39,957 nt of DNA from Chloroflexota bacterium (lineage in GTDB: Bacteria; Chloroflexota; Dehalococcoidia; Lucifugimonadales; G022566795). Position numbers and translations under genes: made by a program. The notes beneath the pieces are model-generated. The model was not told the DNA's origin. It saw only the letters and a list, made by a program, of their open reading frames with translations, and did no database searches. The stretch covers positions 1 to 39,957 of the forward strand of contig JADFIF010000009.1 of NCBI GenBank assembly GCA_022566795.1. The letters run 5' to 3'. Shown here piece by piece: positions 1 through 7,183 of this stretch (its first letter is position 1; every line of letters starts with the position of its first letter).

Positions 1-664
1 CAGTCGGCGTTGGCGTTGGCGTCTCGGTCGGCGTTGCCGTTGGCGTCTCGGTCGGCGTTGGCGTCTCAGTCGGCGTGAGCGTTGGCGTCTCGGTCGGCGT
101 TGGCGTTGGCGTCTCAGTCGGCGTGAGCGTTGGCGTCGCGGTCGGCGTTGGCGTCGGCGTCCCGGTCGGCGTGAGCGTTGGCGTCGCGGTCGGCGTTGGC
201 GTCGGCGTGGGAGTTAGCACGTTGGTCGCGTCGAAGTAGAAATCGACCTGAACCGTACTGCCCAGCTCTATGCCAAACACGAGGCTGATCTGGCCTGCCG
301 CTGAGTCGAGGTTGCCCACCGGAACGGGGAGGCCGTCTACGATAGCCATCCACGGAGGCTCCTCTGCCGGGGGAAGTATCAGCGGGGTATTGGCGGGATT
401 GGCGGTGTCGTATATGCACCCTGGATTGAGGCTGAACGTGGAGGGGTCCGGCGCCCCCGTTGCGACGCTCAACCAGCTATCGTGCGCCACGTCAACGCTG
501 ATTGCGTCCCAGAGCGCGGTGCAGCTGCCTGCGGCGACCGCACCCGAAACAGCCCCTGCGTCGACCGGCGAATCTTCGGCAGATGCGCCGGCCGAGGCGG
601 CGAGGGCGAAGGTCGCGAGCAGCGCGTAGGTGGCGGCGCGCCATGTCGCGGTGTGAGGCCGCAT
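1..664 (-). CDS. Secreted protein with Thr-Pro repeat region (3' end beyond window)
   Basis: The open frame runs from ATG at 664 off the left edge and is absent from the ORF track because no stop lies in the window. The start is supported by AAGGAG about 5 nt upstream. Residues 1-29 look like a signal peptide (basic start, Ala/Leu-rich core, ASA|ED-type cleavage site). A domain of about 120 residues with two cysteines follows, matching no family I recognise. From about residue 152 the chain becomes a low-complexity Thr-Pro array (units such as [13 protein letters not shown] and TPTETPTP) coded by near-tandem repeats on the DNA. Such arrays usually act as extended, often glycosylated stalks between a surface domain and a wall or membrane anchor; the rest of this protein is not visible. 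The small ORFs listed here in other frames are shadows of the repeat. Confidence 0.75.
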   Translation of the reverse strand, partial: MRPHTATWRAATYALLATFALAASAGASAEDSPVDAGAVSGAVAAGSCTALWDAISVDVAHDSWLSVATGAPDPSTFSLNPGCIYDTANPANTPLILPPAEEPPWMAIVDGLPVPVGNLDSAAGQISLVFGIELGSTVQVDFYFDATNVLTPTPTPTPTATPTLTPTGTPTPTPTATPTLTPTETPTPTPTETPTLTPTETPTPTETPTATPTETPTPTPT

Positions 665-736
665 CCTGGCTCCTTGCATTTCGAGCAAGGTCTCGAGTAG
701 GCGAGGCGCATCGCGGCGTCGAGGCCGGCCGCCTCC

Positions 737-750
737 CGTGCAGCTGCACG
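737..750. promoter_or_regulatory. 14-bp perfect palindrome
   Basis: CGTGCAGCTGCACG is perfectly self-complementary and lies about 75 bp upstream of the start of the secreted Thr-Pro protein (minus strand). It could be an operator for a dimeric regulator, but no promoter hexamers are clear around it, so the role is speculative. Confidence 0.25.
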
Positions 751-775
751 ATGTCAACCGTCAGAACACGGCGCA

Positions 776-796
776 GCCGAAGCATGATGCTTCGGC
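776..796 (-). terminator. Hairpin after aldo/keto reductase
   Basis: GCCGAAGCAT and ATGCTTCGGC form an inverted repeat about 15 nt beyond the stop of the aldo/keto reductase gene. No T-tract follows on the minus strand, so it may be a weak or factor-dependent terminator or an RNA-stabilising hairpin. Confidence 0.35.
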
Positions 797-810
797 ACTA
801 GCAAGCGGAG

Positions 811-1740
811 CTACGCGGTCAGCAACCGGTCGATTTCGCCCATCTCATCCTCTGTGAGGCGCCATCCGGCGGCCTTGGAATTGGCCACGATCTGCTCCGC
901 TTTTGTGGCGCCTGCGATGACACAAGAGACGCCGGGATTCGCCAGCAGCCACGCGAAGGCCAGCTCGAGCACGGTGTGCTCGCGCTCGGCGCAGAACCTC
1001 TCGAGACCTTCCAGCAGGTCGAACATCTTGTCCGTGAACATGCCTCTGTCGTTCTCGGCCAGACGCGTGCCCTCGGGGACCGGCTCGCCTCGGCGGTACT
1101 TTCCGGTGAGGAAACCGTTTGCCAGCGGATAGTAGGGAAGGATGCCCAGGCCGTACTGGACGCAAAAGGGCACTAGCTCTGTCTCGACGCGGCGGTCCAG
1201 CATGCTGTACGCGGGCTGGACGCTTATGAAGGGCGCTACTCCCAGAGTCTGGGAGGTCCAAATCGCCTCGCAGACCTGCCAGGCTGTAAAGTTGGAGCAG
1301 CCGATGTAACGCACCTTACCCTGGTGAACAAGGTCGTCCAGAGCGCGAAGCGTCTCGTCTATGGGTGTGTTCCGGTCCGGGAAGTGGATCTGGTAGAGGT
1401 CGATGTAGCCCGTGCCGAGACGCCGAAGGCTATTTTCGACCTCCGTCATTATGTGCTGGCGCGAGTTGCCCGCCTGGTTAGGCCCATCCCCCATCCGGCT
1501 CGAGACTTTGGTCGCGATGATGGCCCGGTCGCGTTTGCCCTTCAGGGCCCTTCCTATGTACTCCTCCGACAGGGTTCCACCGTAGCTGTTGGACGTGTCT
1601 ACCAGGTTGATGCCCACGTCGAGGGCGTGGCTGACGACGGTATCCGTGCCCTTCGCGTCGACCCTTCGCCCGAAGTTGTTGGTTCCCAGGCCGATGACGG
1701 AAACCTGGAGGCCCGACTTCCCTAGCTGACGATACTCCAT
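811..1740 (-). CDS. Aldo/keto reductase
   Basis: Probable NADPH-dependent oxidoreductase with a (beta/alpha)8 barrel, reducing aldehydes or ketones in the cytoplasm; the substrate cannot be told from sequence. The catalytic tetrad of the family is visible: Asp and Tyr in VDTSNSYGG, Lys in IIATKV and His in YQIHFPD. GKVRYIGCSNF is the usual motif on a later strand, and the C-terminal segment CVIAGATKAEQI belongs to the cofactor-binding end. The ORF track begins 39 nt upstream, but the start at 1740 (MEYRQLGKSG) fits the family N-terminus and has GGAG upstream. The resulting 309 residues are normal for this family (YghZ / potassium-channel-beta-like branch). The gene reads alone, between the ComB-like gene and the secreted protein. 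Confidence 0.9.
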   Translation of the reverse strand: MEYRQLGKSGLQVSVIGLGTNNFGRRVDAKGTDTVVSHALDVGINLVDTSNSYGGTLSEEYIGRALKGKRDRAIIATKVSSRMGDGPNQAGNSRQHIMTEVENSLRRLGTGYIDLYQIHFPDRNTPIDETLRALDDLVHQGKVRYIGCSNFTAWQVCEAIWTSQTLGVAPFISVQPAYSMLDRRVETELVPFCVQYGLGILPYYPLANGFLTGKYRRGEPVPEGTRLAENDRGMFTDKMFDLLEGLERFCAEREHTVLELAFAWLLANPGVSCVIAGATKAEQIVANSKAAGWRLTEDEMGEIDRLLTA

Positions 1741-1895
1741 TTGAAGCTCCGTTTCGATGTGACGGGATTGTGGCGGCACACGACGCGCTGCAACAGAGAG
1801 GGATGGCGTGTAGCGCCCTTGGCGGTGGGCCGCGTCGGATTATAGCAGCCGCCGCTCCCACACAAAAGCCCGCTTGGCTCAGGGGGAGCGCGCCC

Positions 1896-2585
1896 TCAAA
1901 CGGCCTTGGGCGTCGCGACCAGAAGGCCGTCCCGTCGGACTATCTCTATGGCGAAAGACACGGTGTCGATCTCGACCGCCATATCTCGGTCGCGGGAGTG
2001 GAAGTGAGGCTGGGCGGGATCGCCGTACTTCTGCGCTTCGGCGCCGGCGAGGACCAGGCTTCGCACCGCGCTCCGGTCGGGCCTGAGTCCCAGGAGCAGG
2101 TTGCGTATGTAGAGTGCGCACTGCTCGTCCTCGTCAGTCCTGGACCTGCCCTCCGCGCCCATGGCGACTATGCTCACTGTTTGAGGCGAATCGCGCAAAA
2201 CGGCCATTGCGGTGGCTTCGGCGGTGACGAGCGACCCAGCGTAGATTCTCTCGGCCCCGGTGGCGGCCGCCACGCCCACCGTGCCGGCGCGCGTGGACTG
2301 GATAAGCCTTCTGCCCGCAACATCGGCCCGAGAGAGCTCATAAGGCGAGTTGCCGAAGTCGAACCCCTCGGGGCGCATTCCCGACACTTCGCCCATGCAC
2401 AGGTCTCCGTGGCCTTCGTCGCGGAGCCTCAAGGCATCGGCCACCTCCGCCACCAGGACTATCCGCTCAGCCCCCCTCGAGAAGGCAACTGCCGCAGTAG
2501 TGAAGGCCCTGAAGACGTCGATGATTATCGCCGTCCCCTCCGCCTCTTGGGCCCCACGCAGCAGGCTGCCGACTGTTATCTTCAT
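1896..2585 (-). CDS. ComB-family 2-phosphosulfolactate phosphatase-like protein
   Basis: Member of the ComB family, named for the enzyme that dephosphorylates 2-phosphosulfolactate in coenzyme M synthesis. Family hallmarks are present: the N-terminal IIIDVFRAFTTAAVAF (a variant of the VIDVLRATST block), GFDFGNSPYE, and STRAGTVGV in place of the usual TTNGT stretch. The length of 229 residues is typical. An AGGAG Shine-Dalgarno sequence lies 6 nt before the ATG. ComB homologues are widespread in bacteria that make no coenzyme M, and no other sulfolactate or CoM gene is nearby, so the true substrate here is unknown. It stands alone between the aldo/keto reductase and a degraded region. Confidence 0.8.
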   Translation of the reverse strand: MKITVGSLLRGAQEAEGTAIIIDVFRAFTTAAVAFSRGAERIVLVAEVADALRLRDEGHGDLCMGEVSGMRPEGFDFGNSPYELSRADVAGRRLIQSTRAGTVGVAAATGAERIYAGSLVTAEATAMAVLRDSPQTVSIVAMGAEGRSRTDEDEQCALYIRNLLLGLRPDRSAVRSLVLAGAEAQKYGDPAQPHFHSRDRDMAVEIDTVSFAIEIVRRDGLLVATPKAV

Positions 2586-2727
2586 CGACGACTCCTAAAC
2601 CCGGAAGATTCAGACTGCGCGCGAGGTGTACGAACCGCTCTCCAACGGCTTCGTCTATGTTCCTCGCGTCACCGTGGATGTCAAGGGAGAGGGCGAGACG
2701 GAGACACGGTGGCCGGTGGGGATGAGA

Positions 2728-2949
2728 TCAGGATAGAATCCGTACCACCACCCTGAAACGGCGCATTGCACAGGTCGCCCGAAGCTCGGTAAAACTCACC
2801 ACCAGGGCAGTTTCGAAGCCCTGGCCTCCTTCGATCTGAGCGCCTATCTCCGGGAGTCCGGCCCGGTATACTTGGCCCAGCGGCTCGTCCTCCTCAGAGA
2901 ACAGGTACCACGTTGTCGTTGGAAGACAGGTTTCCGGCCTGTCGCTCAT
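2728..2949 (-). CDS. Small hypothetical protein
   Basis: A 73-residue frame with natural-looking composition (WYLFSEEDEPLGQVYRAGLP near the start, basic and hydrophobic RRFRVVVRILS at the end). I do not recognise a family. The Shine-Dalgarno sequence is weak. It overlaps the tail of the GMC pseudogene in another frame and lies in a stretch of decayed genes, so it may be a small real gene or another remnant. Confidence 0.35.
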   Translation of the reverse strand: MSDRPETCLPTTTWYLFSEEDEPLGQVYRAGLPEIGAQIEGGQGFETALVVSFTELRATCAMRRFRVVVRILS

Positions 2950-3186
2950 CTGTTGCGATACCTACTTCCCCGTTCTTCACGAACTCCGCGATCCGCTCTC
3001 CGATGGCCATGGTGGTTGCATCGGTGAGGTCTCCGTAACCCCACTTCACGTCGTCAGGCAAGCTCTCGACGCTGCGATAGTCAGGCCCGGCCTCCAGCAA
3101 CAGCACACTGCGGTCCGGGTCCTCAGTGAGGCGAGAATGGCCCCAGCAGAACCCGCCCCACGATAATCGTGTCGTATCCCATTCAT
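2894..3186 (-). pseudogene. GMC oxidoreductase remnant (both ends kept, middle deleted, frameshifted)
   Basis: Reading the minus strand from about 3182 gives GYDTIIVG, then after a one-base slip GAGSAGAILAS, then after a second slip LTEDPDRSVLLLEAGPDY: the N-terminal FAD-binding Rossmann motif and following strand of GMC (choline-dehydrogenase-like) oxidoreductases, split over frames. Soon after comes ATTMAIGERIAEFVKNGEV, which resembles the extreme C-terminus of the same family (NTNATT-MIGE-A). Only about 20 residues separate the two ends, where intact enzymes have more than 400. This is therefore a collapsed pseudogene: internal deletion plus at least two frame lesions. The assignment rests on remembered family motifs. 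Confidence 0.65.
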
Positions 3187-3298
3187 CCCCCAGGGGCAGG
3201 CCTGAACAAAAGAGCGGTGTGGTATGCGCCAGGCCCCGAGGACCACGACGTCCAGGCCGCGCCTTCATGGACCGGGCCCTGCTCACTGGCAGGCGGCG

Positions 3299-3666
3299 CT
3301 AAAGCTGCGGGTGGGCCTGGTGGTGGCTGGCGCTCCGCTGAAAGAAGCGCTCGGGAGGGGCCGGCTCGCGAAGTCCCGCCTTCCGCTGAAGCACCGGCGT
3401 GACTCTGACCAGGTCCGAGACGAAATCTATCATCGTCGCAACGGCCGGGTGCTTGAGCATCACTCCGGCATACGTCTGCTCTCCCCTGAACAACCGACAG
3501 AGAAGGCGCCACATTATCGAGGTCCGGCGCTCGACAGAAAAATAGAAGCCGGGGGTCAGGTGGAACAGATCGTGGAACTGCCGCGAAACACGAAGGTCGG
3601 GCAGCAGGCCCGTCTCGACATCCCGTCGATACCCATCCAGATGCGTCTCTTCGCCCCCGGCCCAGG
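3299..3666 (-). pseudogene. C-terminal remnant of a geranylgeranyl-reductase-like FAD oxidoreductase
   Basis: Directly after the ispH stop, a frame on the same strand reads EETHLDGYRRDVETGLLPDL, then FHLTPGFYFSVERRTSIMWRLL and LFRGEQTYAGVM, ending at 3299. This pattern (Tyr-Arg-Arg-x-leader, LLPDLR, aromatic helix, RLLRGEQTYA) resembles the C-terminal helical part of geranylgeranyl-reductase-family flavoproteins. The FAD-binding N-terminal two thirds are missing and there is no start codon before residue 50 of the fragment, so it is a truncated relic. The ORF track shows only the last 71 residues (3299-3514). Confidence 0.5.
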
Positions 3667-3668
3667 GC

Positions 3669-4568
3669 CTAGCGAAGCTCCTTGGGAAGGACGAAACTCA
3701 CATCCTCTTCCGCACCCTCTATTGGCAGGACCTCTTCGGCGTCCAGAGCCTTGATGACATCTTGCACGAGCGATTCCGGGGTCGAGGCGCCAGAGGTAAT
3801 CCCAACCTTGGTCACTCCTTCGAACCACGACCCGTCGAGCTCGCCCGGGCCGTTGATCAGGTATGCGGTCACGCCATTGGCCTCCGCGACATCTCGGAGG
3901 CGATTGCAGTTGGAGCTGTTGGGCGCCCCTATAACCAGTACCAGGTCCACCAGTTTGCACAGAGCCTTGACCGTAGCCTGTCGATTGGTGGTCGCGTAGC
4001 AGAGATCGTTGCGGACGATCACGTCAGAGAAGCGTCGCTCGATCTCGTCGATGGACCGGCTGGTGTCGTCCACTGAAAGCGTGGTTTGCGTTATGACGGC
4101 GATAGGGGTCTCGGGGTCCCAGTCGGGGAGCTCAATACCCTCTCGGTCGTCGAGCAGGGCCATAGGCGTCTGGCCCATGGTGCCTTTGACTTCCTGGTGG
4201 CCGCGGTGCCCGACGAGGATAAGCTTCCGGCCGTCGCCATCGTACTTTCGGGCCTCGTTGTGGACCTTGGTGACGAGAGGACAAGTTGCGTCTATGACAT
4301 GAAGATTCCGCTTCGCGGCCTTGGCGAAGTCCTCTGGGGGGGAGCCGTGGGCGGAAAAGACGACGGTCGCTCCCTCGGGAATCTCATCCACATCCTCCAC
4401 AGTTCTCGCTCCCTTTTCCTCCAGGGATTCGACGACGTAGGGATTGTGGACAATCTGGTGCTTCACGTACACGGGAGCCCCGTATTTTTCGAGTGCGAGG
4501 TCTACGACGTCTATGGCGCGCACCACTCCGGCACAAAAACCCCTGGGGACGCCGATGTACACCTTCAC
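3669..4568 (-). CDS. ispH: 4-hydroxy-3-methylbut-2-enyl diphosphate reductase (IspH/LytB)
   Basis: Last enzyme of the MEP isoprenoid pathway: an iron-sulfur protein reducing HMBPP to IPP and DMAPP in the cytoplasm. The three cluster-binding cysteines are visible at the expected spacing: C12 (PRGFCAGV), the Cys of IDATCPLV near 96 and that of RNDLCYATTNRQ near 195. Substrate-binding His are in QIVHNPYV and SAHGSPP, the proton-relay Glu is in GHQEVKGTMGQ, and TQTTLS and NSSNCNRL follow. At 299 residues it has normal length. The start is GTG with GGGAGG 8 nt upstream. A remnant flavoprotein lies directly downstream; an aminotransferase is divergent upstream. Confidence 0.95.
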   Translation of the reverse strand: MKVYIGVPRGFCAGVVRAIDVVDLALEKYGAPVYVKHQIVHNPYVVESLEEKGARTVEDVDEIPEGATVVFSAHGSPPEDFAKAAKRNLHVIDATCPLVTKVHNEARKYDGDGRKLILVGHRGHQEVKGTMGQTPMALLDDREGIELPDWDPETPIAVITQTTLSVDDTSRSIDEIERRFSDVIVRNDLCYATTNRQATVKALCKLVDLVLVIGAPNSSNCNRLRDVAEANGVTAYLINGPGELDGSWFEGVTKVGITSGASTPESLVQDVIKALDAEEVLPIEGAEEDVSFVLPKELR

Positions 4569-4652
4569 TGGTCATTCCTCCCGGTACGCGGCCGTCAGTG
4601 ACCCGGAGATTTTATCACAGGCGGCGGCAAGAGTCCGTTGCTTCGACCCGCG

Positions 4653-4681
4653 TGCTGAGGGACGTTTCCGTCGTGTATACT
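4653..4681 (+). promoter_or_regulatory. Possible promoter of the aminotransferase
   Basis: TATACT at 4676-4681, the -10 form seen at other promoters in this window, lies about 46 nt before the aminotransferase start. The matching -35 position (TGCTGA) is poor, so only the -10 box is persuasive. Confidence 0.35.
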
Positions 4682-4727
4682 ACGCGCTAAATTACGACGA
4701 TGCGAAGGCGCGGCTGAGGATAGAGCC

Positions 4728-5894
4728 ATGCAACTATCGGAGCGAATGAGCCTCCTTGGGACTGAGACAGCCTTCGAGGTCTTAGCGAAAGCCCGCCGGC
4801 TAGAGGCCGAGGGGATGGACGTTGTCCATCTGGAGATAGGGGAACCAGACTTCGCCACGCCGGACCACATCGTCAGCGCCGGCGCCGCGGCGATGGCGCA
4901 AGGTTACACGCACTACGGGCCGTCTCCCGGCTTCCCCGAGTTGCGCGAGCGAATCGCCCAAGAGGTGTCCGAGACGAGAGGCATCTCCGTGACCGGCGAC
5001 AACGTCGTGGTCACTCCCGGGGGCAAGCCCATCATGTTCTTCACAATGCTGGCGCTCGTAAACCCGGGCGACGAGGTGCTCTACCCAAATCCCGGATTCC
5101 CTATATACGAGTCGATGATCAGCTTCGTCGGCGGCGTCCCCGTGCCGATGAAGCTCTACGAGTCGCGGGGGTTCAATATCGACGTCGACGAGGTGGCCAC
5201 ACAGGTCACATCGAAGACTCGGCTCATGATCATCAACTCGCCCAACAACCCTTGCGGCAGCGTAATCGAGAGGGACGACCTGGAAGCTCTCGCCGACCTG
5301 GCGCGAGAGAACGAAATCACGGTGCTTTCAGACGAGATCTACAACCGATTTCTCTACGAGGGAGAGCATCACAGCGTGTCGAGCTTCCCGGAGATGCGCG
5401 ACCGGACGATCATCCTCGACGGTTTTTCCAAGACGTATGCGATGACCGGTTGGCGCATCGGCTACGGCGTCATGCCAACCGCGCTGGTGGAGCCAATTTC
5501 GAGGCTGGTAACTAACAGCGTGTCGTGCACCGCCAGCTTCACCCAAATGGCAGCTCTGGAGGCGATGAACGGCTCACAAGAGGAGTCGTACAAGATCGTG
5601 GCCGAGTTCGAGCGGAGGCGCGACATCATCGTCGAGGGTCTGGAGCGGATTCCCGGGATCCGATGCCTGACCCCCAAGGGCGCCTTCTACGCCTTCCCGA
5701 ACATCGAGGAGACGGGCATGACCAGCGAGCGCTTCGCCAGCGGGCTTCTCGAAGATGCCGGTGTCGCGTGCCTGGCCGGCGAGTCCTTCGGCCAGTTCGG
5801 CCGGGGCTACGTTCGGTTTTCCTTCGCCAACTCCGCGGAGAATATTCGCAAGGCGCTCGATCGCATAGACTCCTTTGTGGCGAAACGCCGATAG
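4728..5894 (+). CDS. Pyridoxal-phosphate-dependent class I/II aminotransferase
   Basis: Fold-type I aminotransferase of the aspartate aminotransferase superfamily, transferring an amino group between an amino acid and a 2-oxo acid in the cytoplasm. Visible landmarks: EIGEPDFATP near the N-terminus, the Tyr of THYGPSPGFPELR, NSPNNPCGSV (substrate carboxylate region), SDEIYNRFLYEG (Asp pairing with the PLP ring nitrogen), the Schiff-base Lys in DGFSKTYAMTGWR, and a C-terminal Arg in RGYVRFSFA. The length of 388 residues is typical. A Shine-Dalgarno-like GAGGATAG precedes the ATG. The exact substrate (aspartate, alanine or an aromatic/DAP intermediate) cannot be decided. It is divergent from ispH. 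Confidence 0.93.
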   Translation: MQLSERMSLLGTETAFEVLAKARRLEAEGMDVVHLEIGEPDFATPDHIVSAGAAAMAQGYTHYGPSPGFPELRERIAQEVSETRGISVTGDNVVVTPGGKPIMFFTMLALVNPGDEVLYPNPGFPIYESMISFVGGVPVPMKLYESRGFNIDVDEVATQVTSKTRLMIINSPNNPCGSVIERDDLEALADLARENEITVLSDEIYNRFLYEGEHHSVSSFPEMRDRTIILDGFSKTYAMTGWRIGYGVMPTALVEPISRLVTNSVSCTASFTQMAALEAMNGSQEESYKIVAEFERRRDIIVEGLERIPGIRCLTPKGAFYAFPNIEETGMTSERFASGLLEDAGVACLAGESFGQFGRGYVRFSFANSAENIRKALDRIDSFVAKRR

Positions 5895-5915
5895 GGCGTG
5901 GCGAAGCGCCGATAG
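5877..5915. repeat. 18-bp direct duplication over the aminotransferase stop
   Basis: GTGGCGAAACGCCGATAG (ending in the stop codon) is repeated 3 nt later as GTGGCGAAGCGCCGATAG with one mismatch, so the gene end is followed by a second copy of its last codons and stop. It looks like a small slippage duplication. Confidence 0.6.
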
Positions 5916-6042
5916 CCGTCTCCCTCGGCTCGGTTCAGCCCAGGTGGACTGCAGCGACTTCAGAGCCTGCCCGCCCGAGGACTGTGGAACTCGCCCCCAT
6001 CCATCCCAAAGCCGCATCGCCGCCTGACTGAAAGGAAGCGCC

Positions 6043-7143
6043 TTGACCGCTGACACCGAGCAACGCACGCAACACCCCTACTACATGCACGACGCCGTGC
6101 TTGGCCAGCCGGACGCCATAGCCGCGCTCTTGGAGCGTGAGAAGGAGCCTGTAGCGAGTCTTGCAGAGAGGCTCGCTGGCGCCGAGCGCATACATCTCGT
6201 TGGCATCGGAACCTCTTGGCACGCCGCCCTGGTTGGAGAGCATCTTCTGCGGACCATCGCCGGGAGGGGGGACGCCCGGGCATGGAACTCCTTCGAGTTC
6301 TGCGCGTACCCGCCGGCCCTCAGCGCCCGCGATGCCGTTGTGGTGCTGAGCCATCGCGGTACGAAGCTCTACTCCGCGCGGGCCCTGGAGCTTGCCCGGT
6401 CCGCGGGCGCCTCGACGGCCCTCGTCACCGGCATCGGATCGGCGGCGAGGGTCGACCTGGCCGACTCGGTGGTACGGACGTCGCAAGGCGAGCGGTCCTC
6501 GGCCTTCACCATCAGCCACACGACCGCGATGACGGCGCTAGCGATGGTAGCCGCCGAGACCGGCGCCATCGCCAATAACCCGGCCGCCGCCCAGCTCGGC
6601 CGAGACCTGGATGGTCTGCCGCATCTGATGGAGACGGCGATGGAGCAGGAAGCGGTCGTTCGGAGGTGGGTCAGACAGGTCGCGGAGTCGGACCGGCACT
6701 ACTTCACGGGGTGGGGCCCAAACGCATCCACCGCCTACGAGACGGCTCTCAAGATCAAGGAGACCAGCTACTCGACGTGCGAGGGGTTCCAGCTGGAGCA
6801 GTACCTGCACGGGCCGTTCGTGGCCACCGACGCCGGTTGCTCCGTGACGTTCATCGCCCCGCCGGGACCCGGCCTGGAGCGCGCAAGGGCCATCATGGCC
6901 GCCACCAACGCCACCGGAGCCTACACCGCCACCGTCGTGGAGGATGGCGACTCGGAGACTGCCCGCCGCGCCGACAACGCGATACTCATGCCCGCCACGC
7001 CGGAGGCCCTGACGCCGATGGTATACCTGGTCCCACTGCAGCTTTTTACCTATTGGCTCGCAGATGAGCTGGGGCATAATCCAGACGTGTTCCGGCTGGA
7101 CGACCCGACACACCTGGCGGCCAGGGACCACTATACGCTGTGA
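6043..7143 (+). CDS. Two-SIS-domain sugar isomerase-like protein (GlmS C-terminal-like)
   Basis: Starts at TTG with AAAGGAAG upstream. Two SIS (sugar isomerase) domains are visible: the first from about residue 45 (LVGIGTSWHAALVGEHLL, AVVVLSHRGT), the second from about 220 (GPNASTAYETALKIKETSYSTCEGF). The order resembles the isomerase half of glucosamine-6-phosphate synthase, but the N-terminal glutaminase is absent and 366 residues are just the SIS pair. The GELKHGP motif of GlmS reads EQYLHGP, so the GlmS catalytic Glu appears replaced by Gln. A phosphosugar-binding role (deaminase, isomerase or regulator) is likely; the substrate is unknown. It lies 148 nt after the aminotransferase and 40 nt before nadE. 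Confidence 0.8.
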   Translation: MTADTEQRTQHPYYMHDAVLGQPDAIAALLEREKEPVASLAERLAGAERIHLVGIGTSWHAALVGEHLLRTIAGRGDARAWNSFEFCAYPPALSARDAVVVLSHRGTKLYSARALELARSAGASTALVTGIGSAARVDLADSVVRTSQGERSSAFTISHTTAMTALAMVAAETGAIANNPAAAQLGRDLDGLPHLMETAMEQEAVVRRWVRQVAESDRHYFTGWGPNASTAYETALKIKETSYSTCEGFQLEQYLHGPFVATDAGCSVTFIAPPGPGLERARAIMAATNATGAYTATVVEDGDSETARRADNAILMPATPEALTPMVYLVPLQLFTYWLADELGHNPDVFRLDDPTHLAARDHYTL

Positions 7144-7183
7144 TATACTTGGGAGCCCGACCTCGTACTCGGGCGGAGGCGCG

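Noticed and set aside
1875-1930. tRNA-like start (GCCCGCTTGGCTCAGGGGGAGCGCG)
   Set aside because: It resembles an acceptor and D-arm, but no anticodon arm, no GGTTC T-arm and no closing acceptor strand follow; it overlaps the end of the ComB-like gene.
1770-2756. Long plus-strand ORF (328 aa) opposite the ComB-like gene
   Set aside because: A shadow caused by high-GC codon usage; the composition is Arg/Gly/Pro-rich with no family motif, while the minus-strand frame is a clear ComB protein.
7064-7183. 40-residue N-terminal extension of NAD synthetase in the track
   Set aside because: It is read from the end of the SIS gene in another frame; the family start and Shine-Dalgarno are at 7184.
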